Shown here piece by piece: positions 35,442 through 47,515 of a DNA stretch of 64,000 nucleotides. Each line of letters starts with the position of its first letter. Positions within the stretch are counted from its first letter, which is position 1. This DNA comes from Vicia villosa (taxonomy: Eukaryota > Streptophyta > Magnoliopsida > Fabales > Fabaceae), in the NCBI RefSeq assembly GCF_029867415.1, contig NC_081182.1, forward strand, positions 15,746,497 through 15,810,496, in the 5' to 3' direction. The notes beneath the pieces were generated by a model. The model ran no database searches. It saw nothing but the letters and a program-made list of their open reading frames with translations, and was not told the DNA's origin. Position numbers and translations under genes: made by a program.

Positions 35442-36174
35442 TTCTATATTGGAACAACAAATTTGAAGACCTTGATTGTATCAGAAATTAGTTCTATATT
35501 GGAATAGCAAATTTTTTGTGATTGAAGACCCAAATCCATTTGGGAATAGGTTATAAATAGAGGACTTTGTAACCTAGAAAAATAGGACAACCACTAAGCA
35601 TATAACGATGTAGTTATTAGGGTTTGTCAAGGTAAACCTCCCGGCCTGTGGGAAGGTTACCTATGTGATCCTCGAAGCTTGTAGGAAAGAGGAGTATTGT
35701 TCTTAGAGGATGCTTTGAAGAAACTCCAAGTTCGTGGTCATAGTCAAGGTTCTTGACTAGGGATTATCATGGAAGTATGTCTTCCAAAATTTTGATATTT
35801 GGAATTAGAAGGAGATGGATATTAGGCCGTTACTACAGCTCCTGAGACTGGAGAACTGTAAAACATCATTGCGATGATTGGAAGTAGGATGGGGATATCC
35901 CATATCTAAGGAGGACCTAGGTAGAAGGGTCAATGGGTAGGGATTGGGTGAGTGGTAAGCTTGGGACTAGTTTAGCTTCAAATTAATACTACTGATAGTG
36001 GACTTCATTCCTGACTTGGTATGCCCCTAGAGTAGGTGTGATTTCATCGAACTGTGTCAACAATTTCTAGTGTCTTTTATCTTTCCGTTTGGCATAATTC
36101 TGGGTATAATCTTTGCTGATGATTTTTGACATATCACATGTCTTGACATCTGGATCTGTTATGCCAGAATTTCA
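35442..36174 (+). mobile_element. Right part of the LTR split by the Sirevirus (probable solo LTR)
   Basis: gggaataggttataaatag then actttgtaacctag, cctcccggcctgtgggaagg and the end TGCCAGAATTTCA (36174) match, in plus orientation, the LTR of the 43109-48969 family. No primer-binding site follows 36174, suggesting a solo LTR. Confidence 0.65.
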
Positions 36175-37035
36175 CCAATCTTCATCAGCATATAAATTAG
36201 ATTCTTGAACATGAGTTTTCTTAAAGGACTTCATCTCTGACATAACTTTCTTTTTTGTTACTGATACTCCAGTAGATGTTCCAAATTTGGACTCAATCTT
36301 TTTTGGATCAGTATCTTTTTCCTTCTTGGCTTTTAGTAGGAGATCCTTTTTATCCTCAGCAGTTTTGTTTGATTTTCTCGTGTTGAAATGCAGCTGGAGA
36401 GGAGGAATAACCAGTAAGGTATTTTAAATGCAAAGAGAGTTAACTTTTTGTAACGATTCCTTGCTTGTAACAACAACTCAGTCAATGAGAGAGTGCTTGA
36501 ATGACGTTAAATCATTCTTAGAAACAGTGCACCACTCGTCATAAAAGAGAGATATTGTTTTGTTCTCCTTGATCTCTTTCCAAGCATTGATTGCGGAAAA
36601 ATGTTCCAACATTTGAAATGACAATATTTTCTATGTTATTAGAACAGGCTTCTCTGAATTTGTACGCTTCATTAGATGAGAAAGAAATAAGGTCGTTGAC
36701 ACGCCTCCCAGACAATACCTGCTATGATTCTTCAGTAGTACAAAATTCCCAAGTTACCTTTCAAAACTCTCAAAATGGAAAGTCTCGAAAGACTTAAAAA
36801 TATCTCCTAGTAGCTTTTCTTAAGTTCCAAGCTTAGCAGAAATAATATTGCCTTTAGCAAATCCCTTGATAATGATATGACCAATAAAACGATCTTTGAC
36901 CTGCTATGCCACCTGGCATCCTTGAATGTTTGGACTTAAACCATTTGTGCACAGTACAATGCCATGTCAAACAGTCTATAGCCCCAAAAGCCACGATGGA
37001 CTGAGCATGGTGAACCTGGTTGTTTGGAACAAAAT
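36175..37035. other. Repeat-like DNA, no gene assigned
   Basis: On the minus strand, short open stretches (for example LFYDEWCTVSKNDLTSFKHS near 36490-36560) look like degraded retroelement protein but no family could be fixed. A plus-strand frame at 36591-36797 is short and unrecognised. Confidence 0.3.
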
Positions 37036-37760
37036 GAATTTGGTTAAGCTTCTATGGAATTTAAGTGGAAAATTATATAGTTTATGACTTAAATGGGTGC
37101 ATATCTACTACTTAAAGAAGCAAACCCTAATGGATGTGAAAGTGAAAGATAACTACTCATGGATTATGAAAAATATTCTCAAACAAAAGGATGGCATCAA
37201 CCTGATACCATCTTAAAATAAAATGGCATAACAGCAAAATTTCAACATGAAGATGATGTATTATGCACTGCAATATATCACCCCAAAGGTGGATAGCGTG
37301 CCACGAGAGATTGGCAACAAAGGAGAGGCTTCATAAATAGGGGTTGATCAATAATACAAGGTGTTGTTTTTGCATAGAAGTGGAGAGTCAACAACACCTA
37401 CTGTTTGAATGTTAGGCGATGAGCACTATTTGGGTAAAGGTTTTGAATTGGATAGTTCAGAACAACAAAGGCAAAGGCAATCGGGCTATGATTTTGAAAC
37501 AGGAAGCTACAGAATGCGTCTATGAAATTTGGCAACACATAAATGACAAGAGTTTTGGAAATGATATACAAAATAAGAATATAGTAGATAGGATTATAGA
37601 CATGATAGTGTATATAGTTTGGAACAATAGGAAGTTACGAGTTCATTTGGTTAAGTTAATGCTTAACTAGTCTTTTTTGTTTGTTTTGATCTTTTTGGAC
37701 TGGATCCGAGCGATCGCCTTGTATAGCTTGTTATAAACCCATAAAAAATAGTGACATTTT
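37036..37760 (+). pseudogene. LINE 3' fragment with RT zinc-binding domain
   Basis: KLLWNLSGK and WVHIYYLK, then DVKVKDNYSWIMKNILK, then a zinc-binding segment RCCFC...QQHLLFEC in a shifted frame, then an open stretch 37419-37670 with ECVYEIWQHINDKSFG and IVYIVWNNRKLR. This order matches the C-terminus of plant LINE polyproteins. The tail gccttgtatagcttgttata follows. Stops and shifts make it a remnant. Confidence 0.65.
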
Positions 37761-37989
37761 TAGCAATTTAAGTTTACCCGACAACCGCATGTATAACTAC
37801 CAATATCTTTAACCTACTACTTAAAGTTAGAAAAAACTAAAAAAAGAACTTAAGATCACAAAGCATAACCATCTGCCAACCTAACTACTTAAAGATTCTA
37901 TAACACATAGACATCACAAGTAACAAATAAATGAGAATTTAATTCTATCGAACCCCCACAAAGGGGACAAGAGGCATCATTAGGGTTAA

Positions 37990-39088
37990 CAATTAATTAC
38001 CCCACTTAAGCAAATTCTCTCTAAATGAAAACTTATATTGTAAAAGCTATAAAAAATACTATCGCTTTAGAGAAAGTCCAAACATTTCAAATACTAGATA
38101 AAATCAAGTTCGCAAACTACAAATAATATTATTGAAAATACATTATGTTATATATTCCTTAATATTGTTGTAGCAATTCTAAAGAAAAACTAATATTAGG
38201 TTGATTTGATTTTTCCGACTCTCTTTAAACACTTAAAAGTTCAATACTACGTGATAACAACAAATTAACTAAATCCTACATACTTCAAATTTGTAATTAA
38301 ACTAATATCTTTGTGCGCATAATCTCTTCTTTGTTTATTGGTAGAAAGATTTTAAAGTCTCGCATTAATTGGAAATATAGTGTTAAAATAGTTTATATAG
38401 AGTCACATTGCTCACTTTACAAATCCGTTTTGTAAAGTTGTGTTAGGACAAACTCTAATATTTATTAGTAGTTTTGATTGTATATACTTTCACATCACAT
38501 TATTACACAACTAGGGGTGGCAAACGGGCATGCCCGCCCCGTTTAGGCCCACCCCGCAAAAGCCCGCAAAAAAACGGGGCGGGGCGGTGCGGGCTTTTTT
38601 AAGAGTGCGGGTCTAAAACCTTGCCCCGCCCTGCAAAAAAGTGAGAGCGGGGCGGAGAAAGCCCGCGGGCATTCGGTTTTTTAGGCCTAAAAATAGTAAA
38701 ATTCTATGAAAAACAAATGCCCGCAAAAGCCCACAAAAAAACGGGGCGGGGCGGGGCGGGCACATTAAAGAGAACGGGCCTAAAACCTTGCCCCGCCCCG
38801 CGAAAAAGTGCGGGTAAAACGGGCTTTCCCCGCGGGCCGGGCCCGTTTTGCCACCCCTTTCACAACCATCAAGTCTATTTTAGTCTAATCATATACATGT
38901 AACATTGTACGGATAAGATCAAAGGTATTTTACTTTATTTGAGGCAATTCTTAATATTGGAAATTCCATCGAAATTGAACTTACAATAGTGTTTTCTCCA
39001 ACTTATTTTAATAAGAACCTTAAAGACTATTTTGCTAATATACTTGTACAATCATATATAGAATGTACAGTTATCGAACATAGATTTC
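37990..39088. repeat. 3' flank of block C, homologous to the 3' flanks of genes A and B
   Basis: taccccacttaagcaaattct (37998) equals 16370-16390. gatttgatttttccgactctc equals text near 6325 and 16565. acttgtacaatcatatatagaatgta near 39042 equals text near 6745 and 16840. This shows the genes were duplicated with more than 1 kb of flank. Confidence 0.8.
38512..38858. mobile_element. GC-rich hAT-type MITE, 347 bp
   Basis: Ends TAGGGGTGGCAAACGGGC and GCCCGTTTTGCCACCCCT are inverted repeats. Near-identical 8-bp flanks tacacaac (38504-38511) and ttcacaac (38859-38866) suggest the hAT target duplication with one change. The interior is built of gcccgc and ggggcgggg repeats in both orientations, a GC island in AT-rich DNA. 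Genes A and B lack it at the homologous place. Confidence 0.75.
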
Positions 39089-39432
39089 TCAAACTGCTCC
39101 ACCGCAACAACACTCAGACGGCTTTGCACAAAAGCTGCCAGAAAAATCTCTATTCGAACAAATTATGGCACAGGTTACAACAGAACATCCTTGCAGCCCA
39201 ACGCAAACTGTGACTACTCCTGCTGCAATTATGGAAACAATGCACACAGTTAGGAGAAGGATGAATTTAAACTTATTAGAAGTTCTTATAGTAATCAGAA
39301 CAATACTTAAATATTAGCTTCACCTATCTTAGGTTGATTACCGCTTTCTACACTCTCAGCAGCATTATTGCCATTCAGAAATAATGCTACAACAAGGACA
39401 GCTAGAACAACTGAAGCACTGCTTTTAGCCAT
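39089..39432 (-). CDS. Gene C: secreted cysteine-rich defensin-like peptide, two exons
   Basis: Hand-built model. Exon 1 is 39432-39324 (109 nt), the intron 39323-39223 (101 bp, G|GTGAAG...TTGCAG|CA, phase 1), and exon 2 is 39222-39089, giving 80 aa. Residues 1-24 (MAKSSASVVLAV...GNNA) are a signal peptide. A short spacer ESVESGNQPKI precedes the exon junction. The cysteine domain runs VCVGLQGCSVVTCAIIC ... SFC ... ECCC, matching C-x5-C-x4-C-x3-C-x9-C-x5-CCC exactly, with a five-residue-shorter overall spacer than gene A and an extra GGAV tail. The frame is intact. The upstream promoter block with the RY motif is missing because a Helitron-type terminus lies about 105 bp before the ATG. Confidence 0.75.
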
Positions 39433-39504
39433 AAAGCTATTTTTTTTTTATTCTTAATGATAATCTTGTTTTGCATGGAATAAAATTGGCTTGATATGAC
39501 TCCA

Positions 39505-39512
39505 ATTTATAG
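39505..39512 (-). promoter_or_regulatory. TATA box of gene C
   Basis: CTATAAAT on the minus strand, about 73 bp upstream of the ATG; only about 25 bp of homologous promoter remains beyond it before the inserted element. Confidence 0.6.
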
Positions 39513-39537
39513 CACTATATGTTTCCTTAAAAGAGAA

Positions 39538-40084
39538 CTAGTAACAAACCCGTGCATACGCACGGGTTCTGTTCGGTTACGCGAATTTGGATACATCATT
39601 GATTTTAAAAAAAACGTTAAAAAAAAATTAGATTAATAATTGATTATTTCATATATAAAAATATTTAGATCAATAATATATTTTTTCCCGTATACCATTT
39701 TTGGATTAAAAATATTTAATCATAAATACCATTTCTCGTATATAAAAATATTTAAATCAATAATAGATTTTTTTTCCCGTACAGATTTCATTGTTGTTTA
39801 GGTATCATTCACAAAAATATTTGGATCAATAGTAAATTTCGTATATAAGATTATTTAGATCAATAATAAATTTTTTCCCGTATACCATTTTTAAAAAAAA
39901 AATATTTAGATCAATAATATAATTTTCGTATATTAAAATATTTAGATCAATAATATATTTTTTCCCGTATACCATTTTTTATCAAAAATATTTGATCATA
40001 AATACAATTTCTCGTATATAAAAATATTTAGGTCAATAATATATTTTTTCCCGTATACAGACTTCATTTTTGTTTAGGTATCAT
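39538..40084 (-). mobile_element. Helitron-type 3' terminal region
   Basis: On the minus strand the sequence ends with a 9-bp stem AACCCGTGC / GCACGGGTT (39547-39568, loop of four) followed by TGTTA and CTAG at 39541-39538. A hairpin a few bases before CTRR is the Helitron 3' signature. Host homology with gene B upstream DNA stops exactly here (aaagagaa). The interior (39600-40084) is a degenerate minisatellite of atttagatcaataatat and ttttttcccgtata words. No Rep/helicase coding is present, so it would be non-autonomous. Confidence 0.65.
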
Positions 40085-43000
40085 TCACAAAAATAAGGGT
40101 ATTTTGGACTTTTCCACAACCATTAATTTTCTTATATTATAGATTGATAGATTTTTTTTTGGAAGAAGGAAGTGAGAAAGTGATGAAAGAGAAAAAAAAT
40201 AGAGAATAGAGAGAGATTTGATAAGTTTGATAAAATATAAAAGTTGTATTATTTTAATAATAAAATTAAGAACTTTATGGTACAAAGACCAAAAAAACCA
40301 CAATTTTAATGTGGTGGCAAAAAATCAAATAAGGGTATTTTGGACTTTTCCACAACCATTAATTTTCTTATATTATAGATTAGAGATTGATAGTTTTTTT
40401 TTTTTTTGGAAGAAAGATGTGAGAAATTGATGAAAGAGAAAAAAATAGAGAATAGAGAGAGATTTGATAAGTTTGATAAAATATAAGAGTTGAATTATTT
40501 TAATAATAAAATTAAGAACTTTATGGTACAAAGACCAAAAAACCACAATTTTAATGTGGTGGCAAAAAATCAAATAAGGGTATTTTAGACTTTTCCACAA
40601 CCATTAACATTCTTATATTATAGATTGTAAAATTTTTTTGGAAGAAAGAAGTGAGAAAGTGATGAAAGAGAAAAAAATAGAGAATAGAGAGAGATTTGAT
40701 AAGTTTGATAAAATATAAGAGTTGTATTATTTTAATAATAAAATTAAGAACTTTATGGTACAAATACCAAAAAACCACAATTTTAATGTGGTGGCAAAAA
40801 ATCAAATAACGGTATTTTAGACTTTTCCACAACCAATAATTTTCTTATATTATAGATTAGAGATTGATAGTTTTTTTTTTGGAAGAAAGAAGTGAGAAAT
40901 TGATGAAAGAGAAAAAAATAGAGAATAGAGAGAGATTTGATAAGTTTGATAAACTATAAGAGTTGTATTATTTTAATAATAAAATTAAGAACTTTATGGT
41001 ACAAAGACCAAAAAACCACAATTTTAATGTGGTGGCAATAAATCAAATAAGGGTATTTTAGACTTTTCCACAACCATTAACATTCTTATATTATAGATTG
41101 TAAATTTTTTTTGGAAGAAAGAAGTGAGAAAGTGATGAAAGAGAAAAAAATAGAGAATAGAGAGAGATTTGATAAGTTTGATAAAATATAAGAGTTGTAT
41201 TATTTTAATAATAAAATTAAGAACTTTATGGTACAAATACCAAAAAACCACAATTTTAATGTGGTGGCAAAAAATCAAATAACGGTATTTTAGACTTTTC
41301 CACAACCAATAATTTTCTTATATTATAGATTAGAGATTGATAGTTTTTTTTTTGGAAGAAAGAAGTGAGAAATTGATGAAAGAGAAAAAAATAGAGAATA
41401 GAGAGAGATTTGATAAGTTTGATAAACTATAAGAGTTGTATTATTTTAATAATAAAATTAAGAACTTTATGGTACAAAGACCAAAAAACCACAATTTTAA
41501 TGTGGTGGCAATAAATCAAATAAGGGTATTTTAGACTTTTCCACAACCATTAACATTCTTATATTATAGATTGTAAATTTTTTTTGGAAGAAAGAAGTGA
41601 GAAAGTGATGAAAGAGAAAAAAATAGAGAATAGAGAGAGATTTGATAAGTTTGATAAAATATAAGAGTTGTATTATTTTAATAATAAAATTAAGAACTTT
41701 ATGGTACAAATACCAAAAAACCACAATTTTAATGTGGTGGCAAAAAATTAAATAACGGTATTTTAGACTTTTCCACAACCAATAATTTTCTTATATTATA
41801 GATTAGAGATTGATAGTTTTTTTTTTTGGAAGAAAGAAGTGAGAAATTGATGAAAGAGAAAAAAATAGAGAATAGAGAGAGATTTGATAAGTTTGATAAA
41901 CTATAAGAGTTGTATTATTTTAATAATAAAATTAAGAACTTTATGGTACAAAGACCAAAAAACCACAATTTTAATGTGGTGGCAAAAAATCAAATAAGGG
42001 TATTTTAGACTTTTCCACAACCATTAACATTCTTATATTATAGATTGTAAATTTTTTTTGGAAGAAAGAAGTGAGAAAGTGATGAAAGAGAAAAAAATAG
42101 AGAATAGAGAGAGATTTGATAAGTTTGATAAAATATAAGAGTTGTACTATTTTAATAATAAAATTAAGAACTTTATGGTACAAAGACCAAAAAACCACAA
42201 TTTTAATGTGGTGGCAAAAAATCAATTAAGGGTATTTTTGACTTTTCCACAACCATTAATTTTCTTATATTATAGATAGATTAGAGATTGATAGTTTTTT
42301 TTTGGAAGAAAGAAGTGAGAAATTGATGAAAGAGAAAAAAAATAGAGAATAGAGAGAGATTTGATAAGTTTGATAAAATATAAGAGTTGTATTATTTTAA
42401 TAATAAAATTAAGAACTTTATGGTACAAAGACCAAAAAACCACAATTTTAATGTGGTGGCAAAAAATCAAATAAGGGTATTTTAGACTTTTCCACAACCA
42501 TTAACATTCTTATATTATAGATTGTAAATTTTTTTTGGAAGAAAGAAGGGAGAAAGTGATGAAAGAGAAAAAAATAGAAAATAGAGAGAGATTTGATAAG
42601 TTTGATAAAATATAAGAGTTGTATTATTTTAATAATAAAATTAAGAACTTTATGTTACAAATACCAAAAAACCACAATTTTAATGTGGTGGCGAAAAATC
42701 AAATAACGGTATTTTAGACTTTTCCACAACCATTAATTTTCTTATATTATAGATTAGAGATTGATAGTTTTTTTTTGGAAGAAAGAAGTGAGAAATTGAT
42801 GAAAGAGAAAAAAATAGAGAATAGAGAGACATTTGATAAGTTTGATAAACTATAAGAGTTGTACTATTTTAATAATAAAATTAAGAACTTTATGGTACAA
42901 AGACCAAAAAACCACAATTTTAATGTGGTGGCAAAAAATCAATTAAGGGTATTTTTGACTTTTCCACAACCATTAATTTTCTTATATTATAGATTAGAGA

Positions 43001-43108
43001 TTGATAGTTTTTTTTTTGGAAGAAAGAAGTGAGAAATTGATGAAAGAGAAAAAAAATAGAGAATAGAGAGAGATTTGATAAGTTTGATAAAATATAAGAG
43101 TTGTATTA
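40085..43108. repeat. Tandem array of about 236-bp units, left block (about 12-13 copies)
   Basis: Each unit contains gggtattttagacttttcc, acaacc, ttcttatattatagatt, a T-run followed by ggaagaaagaagtgagaaa, tagagaatagagagag, ttgataagtttgataaa, ttattttaataataaaatt and accacaattttaatgtggt. The latter is a small palindrome, ACCACA...TGTGGT. Two unit types alternate (t-gtaaatttttt versus t-agagattgatag), giving a higher-order period of 473 bp, seen at 40551, 41024, 41497 and 41971. Adjacent dimers are nearly identical. Minus-strand frames across the units are coincidental. The array joins directly to the Helitron-type end on its left. Confidence 0.9.
43104..43108. other. Target-site duplication TATTA (left)
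   Basis: Repeated at 48970-48974. Removing the insertion restores the array text ttgtattattttaataat. Confidence 0.9.
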
Positions 43109-44562
43109 TGAAATTCTGGTAAGACAGAACCCGGATGTCATATACGATGTCGTGACATCTGGTCTGTCATCAGTTTAGCTGAGGCAGTACATACAGATCC
43201 CTCAATTATTTATTACTTCTAACATCCAGAAGTCTGGAAGTGTTGGAATCACAGAGATTCTGTGTTAGCACAGTCATTAAATCACACACTGATGTCAGGC
43301 ACGATGTTATGACATCCAAACTGAACTTACAAATAAACAATGCAGAAACATAACCAACACAACAGAATTGTTCACCCAGTTCGGTTCAATCAACCTACTC
43401 TGGGGGCATACCAAGCCAGGGATGAAGTCCACTATTAGCAGTATCAATTCAGAGCTAAACTCCCAGTTTACAACTCCTCACTTAATCACTACCCAATGAC
43501 CCCTCTACCTAGGTTCTCCCTAGATATGGAATATCTCCATTCCACTCCCAATCATACCAATGATGTCTAGCAGTCAACACCTCAGCCACTGCATTGACGG
43601 CTTAATTACCAACATTCAAAACACACAAATAAACATATCTTAGAGTTGCTTCAAAGCTTCCTCCAAGCACACAACTCCACTCATTGCTTTACAACTTCTG
43701 AGTGAATAAAACAAACCTCTTACCTACAGGCTTCGAGGCACAAATCAGTGACCTTCCCACAAACCGGGAGGTTCACCTACACGGCTAATCCTAATAGTTA
43801 CATCTTTCTAAACGCCGGCTAGCTACCTAAACTAGGTTACAAAGTTTCCTATTTATAACCTATTCCCAACTGGACTTGGGCTTACAATCACAACATTATT
43901 TGCTGTTACAAATCACAGAAAACTTTCTGCTAAAAACAAGGTCTTCAATCATAAGTTTCCTAATTTATCTTCATAATTGGAAACTGCATAATTCTCCAAT
44001 ATTCTAATCTTGATTCTCTTGACCTTTAAACCTGCCACATAGGATTGCATAATATTCAAAAGAATATTCTGCATCTTTTAAAACCAAAACTGAATCTTTA
44101 TATTCCAGCTCAGCAGGCGCGTGACAGCTAAATATAACAGTAACTGCTGTCAAATACTGATGTCACAGAGCATGTCGTGACATTCCATGTTCTGCATAAA
44201 TCACAGCAAACAGTATTCTTCACTTCAATTCTCAGCTTCTCACATATCAGGGTGCCAAAAAGACAGCCCATGATTTGTTCTATTACTGATGTACAATCAG
44301 CACAATCTTTAGTTTCCCAAAATAAAGACTGAGATAAATAAGGAAACATAATAGAAATAGAATAGAAAATGTAGCAGCTACTGCTGTCAAACACTGATGT
44401 CATGACGTCGAGCATGACATCCAACTCACAGCATGTATTAGCTTACACAACCAGAACCTGCATAACCTTTAACACTACACACCACATGTCATGACCTTAG
44501 TCAAGACAACAGAATACACATGAATGTTTTACCACAAAATGCAGCCAATCAAAACATCTACA
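43109..44562 (-). repeat. 3' LTR (minus-strand sense) of the non-autonomous element
   Basis: Contains repeated gatgtc...gtgacatc palindromic words and, on the minus strand, the TATA region GGTTATAAATAGGAAAC (about 43848-43864). Confidence 0.9.
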
Positions 44563-44574
44563 ATCTCCCCCTTT
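44563..44574 (-). other. Polypurine tract of the non-autonomous element
   Basis: Minus-strand AAAGGGGGAGAT next to the LTR start, similar to the tract of the Sirevirus at 34256. Confidence 0.85.
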
Positions 44575-47501
44575 GGCAAATTTTTGGCTAAAACATTCTG
44601 TCACCACATTAGAGAAACATAGTAGAAAAACATCTAGCAAACTACCAGTTATGCAAAGCACATCAAAACATCAGTCGTGCTGAACAAGTTCCACAAGCTA
44701 CACTATCACATAACATGAACAGAACCAACTTGTTCAATATGATCTGGGGTGAACCATCTTGTTCAATATGATCTGGGGTGACACTCTCTTCTCCCCCTGT
44801 TTGGCCATAAATGTTGCCAAAGCAACGTACAGCTCCCCCTTAAAAGTTACTCTTCATGACATGACCACGACACACACAAAAAACACCATCTGATAATCTT
44901 TAGATACCACTTCGCCACCAGCTTGATTAGAATACAATAAGTCACCCACAATGGGAGATCTATATTACAAGATGCACTCTTTCATAGATAGCTCATAACT
45001 TCTACCACAAGCTCCAAGAGGTGAATAGAAAACACCTCCTTTTTGTCTTCAACTTATTACTCTTCTGCCCAAAAGTAATTTGTCTAAGACTATCCTCAAG
45101 AATAATCAGCTGCCATATGTTGATTATCTTGATCCTTCGAACCCACTTCTGAGATGAACCAAATGTCAACACATTGTGTTTTAACATCTAGCTGTTGAAT
45201 TCAGCTCCTTCTTCTGCCACTTGAAAGAACTTCCTCCCTTTACAGAACCAGAGTTCAATGCTCTCATAGACCTGATTGTGAAACCAAGTTTGAGTACGCA
45301 ACCTCCATCCTGCAGTTATGCAGTTATGTCATCCAAGCTCACACTTTTATGAATCCCTGCTTCTTTTCCAACAACATTAGACACTCTGATGCATGAGTCA
45401 TCAGAAGGACTAGTTAGAGACTAATCCTCTAGCTGTACCAAGGATGCCACTTCCTTGAGCAAAGCTATTTCCATGATGTCAAGAATACTGCCACTTGTTC
45501 TTGACTTCACAGTGTGCATTAGCCAATGCACTTCCTTACCTAGATCAGAAATAAACTGATCCAAGTAACCACCATCAAGATTATGATGTCTTCTTCTTCT
45601 TGTGCACTCCAAAGCTGAACATGTTTCTTGCCAGGAAACCTTTTTCAGTGATCATATGCTTCTGCTGCCACCAAAGAGATAGATCTTAAAACAATTGCAC
45701 TATCCTTCCTGTACATGGTCTTGAAGAAGAGATGTTCCAACATCTTTAAGAACATCAGTTATCTTGAACTTCCAAGGATAATCAATTAAATACTTGTACT
45801 TTGCACAAATAACAATTGATCTTAAATCCTTTCCCAGTTAGATTCACCCTTAGGAAAGAGAGAGATGAATCTTTCCTTACAAATGTGTCACACAACAACC
45901 AGAACCCATGTGACATCGTTCAATAGCCAACTAAACACAAGGCTGAATCAGACGTGGGGAGGTTAACCAAATCTCCCCCTCAAACAAGCAATCATGGAAA
46001 CTCCACACAGCTTATCCATGCATTGTACATAAAAGTCTCATTATACAACATCCCTACTAGAGGCAACTAACTCCATGAGTTATACCTATACATACTTCAT
46101 ACACCAGTTGAGGATACTATACTTACATAAACCATGGTTAACAGAGATACCATGCAGCGGAAAACAACTAAAATTTATCCTCAATAAACCTCAGGCCTAA
46201 AACAATAACCTTTGCATCAGTCAGCTACACATCATTCATGATTAAGGGATAATATATGCCATATCTCAACAAGGTTTCTGGAACAGATTCACTTATGACA
46301 TAACTCCTGAAAATACCTCAGATTCCACACAGTAATCTGACTCCCTTGAATCATCACACAATATTCAAAACCATATTTCATTATGCACGATACACAGTAT
46401 TCAGCTTTCAACACTAACTGTTCTATGGTTAAGAAAACAATTCACACATCTGGTTCCTTTGATCAAAAGGACATACCAGATACAAGCTCATCTTTGGATT
46501 TTCATAGAGGTCTTGAAAAGAAAACATGAATGAATCCTTTCACTTACACTGAGCTCTTCTTCCAACTCCCATAAGCTTATGCCTGAAATAAACTAACATT
46601 TGGGATGGAAGGTTCAATTGATTGTATTCTGACCAATCAACACAAAAAGCAGATGTCTCCTCTTCCAGATCAGGAGTAGGTTCCAAACAAATGTACTCAC
46701 ACTACATAAGTTCAGCACCAGAACATCTGTTCTTCAACTGGTAGCTGCAAACCAGTATGCCATCAGTTCCTTCTTCTTGGAACACACAATTCTTGACAAT
46801 CTTGAAGATCATCAAACAACTTTGCAGATGAATATGAGGAACACTGATCATTTGAACCTCTTCAACCTCAATAACCATGCCTTTATGAGTGGACTTGAGA
46901 AAAGATCTCAAGTATCTTTGACACTTGTACTAAAGTTGAGAACAATCTGCTACAAATTCTGTTGAAAACCATATAACCCTAGAGATTATGCATCAGATGC
47001 TATGCAGCAGAAAATAGCCATATATCAACAGAGATTACACAATGCTTACTCCCAGAACCAGTTGTAAGCATGACATCCAAGAATTGCAGCTGAACAATCC
47101 AACGATATGCTTGCTTCTTCTTCAAGCAACACAACAAGACCTAACCAATATTCTGACCAGAAAGAAACAGATAAGCACAAGGAATACCTTATCATTAACT
47201 TCACTCCCGCATGAAGTTTTTGACAATCTTCTTCTCTGTACCTTGCTATATGCTGAATAAAACACCCCAAATTCTTCACTCCCGCATGAATCATTTGGAT
47301 ATCCTTGAAATCAGTAACACCATCTTCCCTTGCCAAGAGAAAACACCTGTTATGGTCAGTTTGGTCCAGTCTTCCACACATAGGTCCATCCTCCACTTCT
47401 AGGGACCATTCAATATGAACATGAATGTTCAAACAATCAACTACCTCCAACAACCAGAAAGTATCTCCCATGGATCTCATCCAGAAACAGACAGGATGCC
47501 T
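44575..47501 (-). other. Internal region of the non-autonomous element
   Basis: No recognisable protein domain. A 27-bp word around ttgttcaatatgatctgggg is tandemly repeated at about 44730 and 44757. The minus-strand frame 47480-47046 (144 codons, beginning MRSMGDTFWLLEVVDC) occupies the gag position just after the primer-binding site but lacks a zinc knuckle or other known motif, so it is noted here rather than called a gene. Confidence 0.6.
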
Positions 47502-47513
47502 GCTCTGATACCA
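47502..47513 (-). other. Primer-binding site of the non-autonomous element
   Basis: Minus-strand TGGTATCAGAGC, separated from the LTR end by AT. Full match to the plant initiator tRNA-Met 3' end complement. Confidence 0.9.
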
Positions 47514-47515
47514 AT

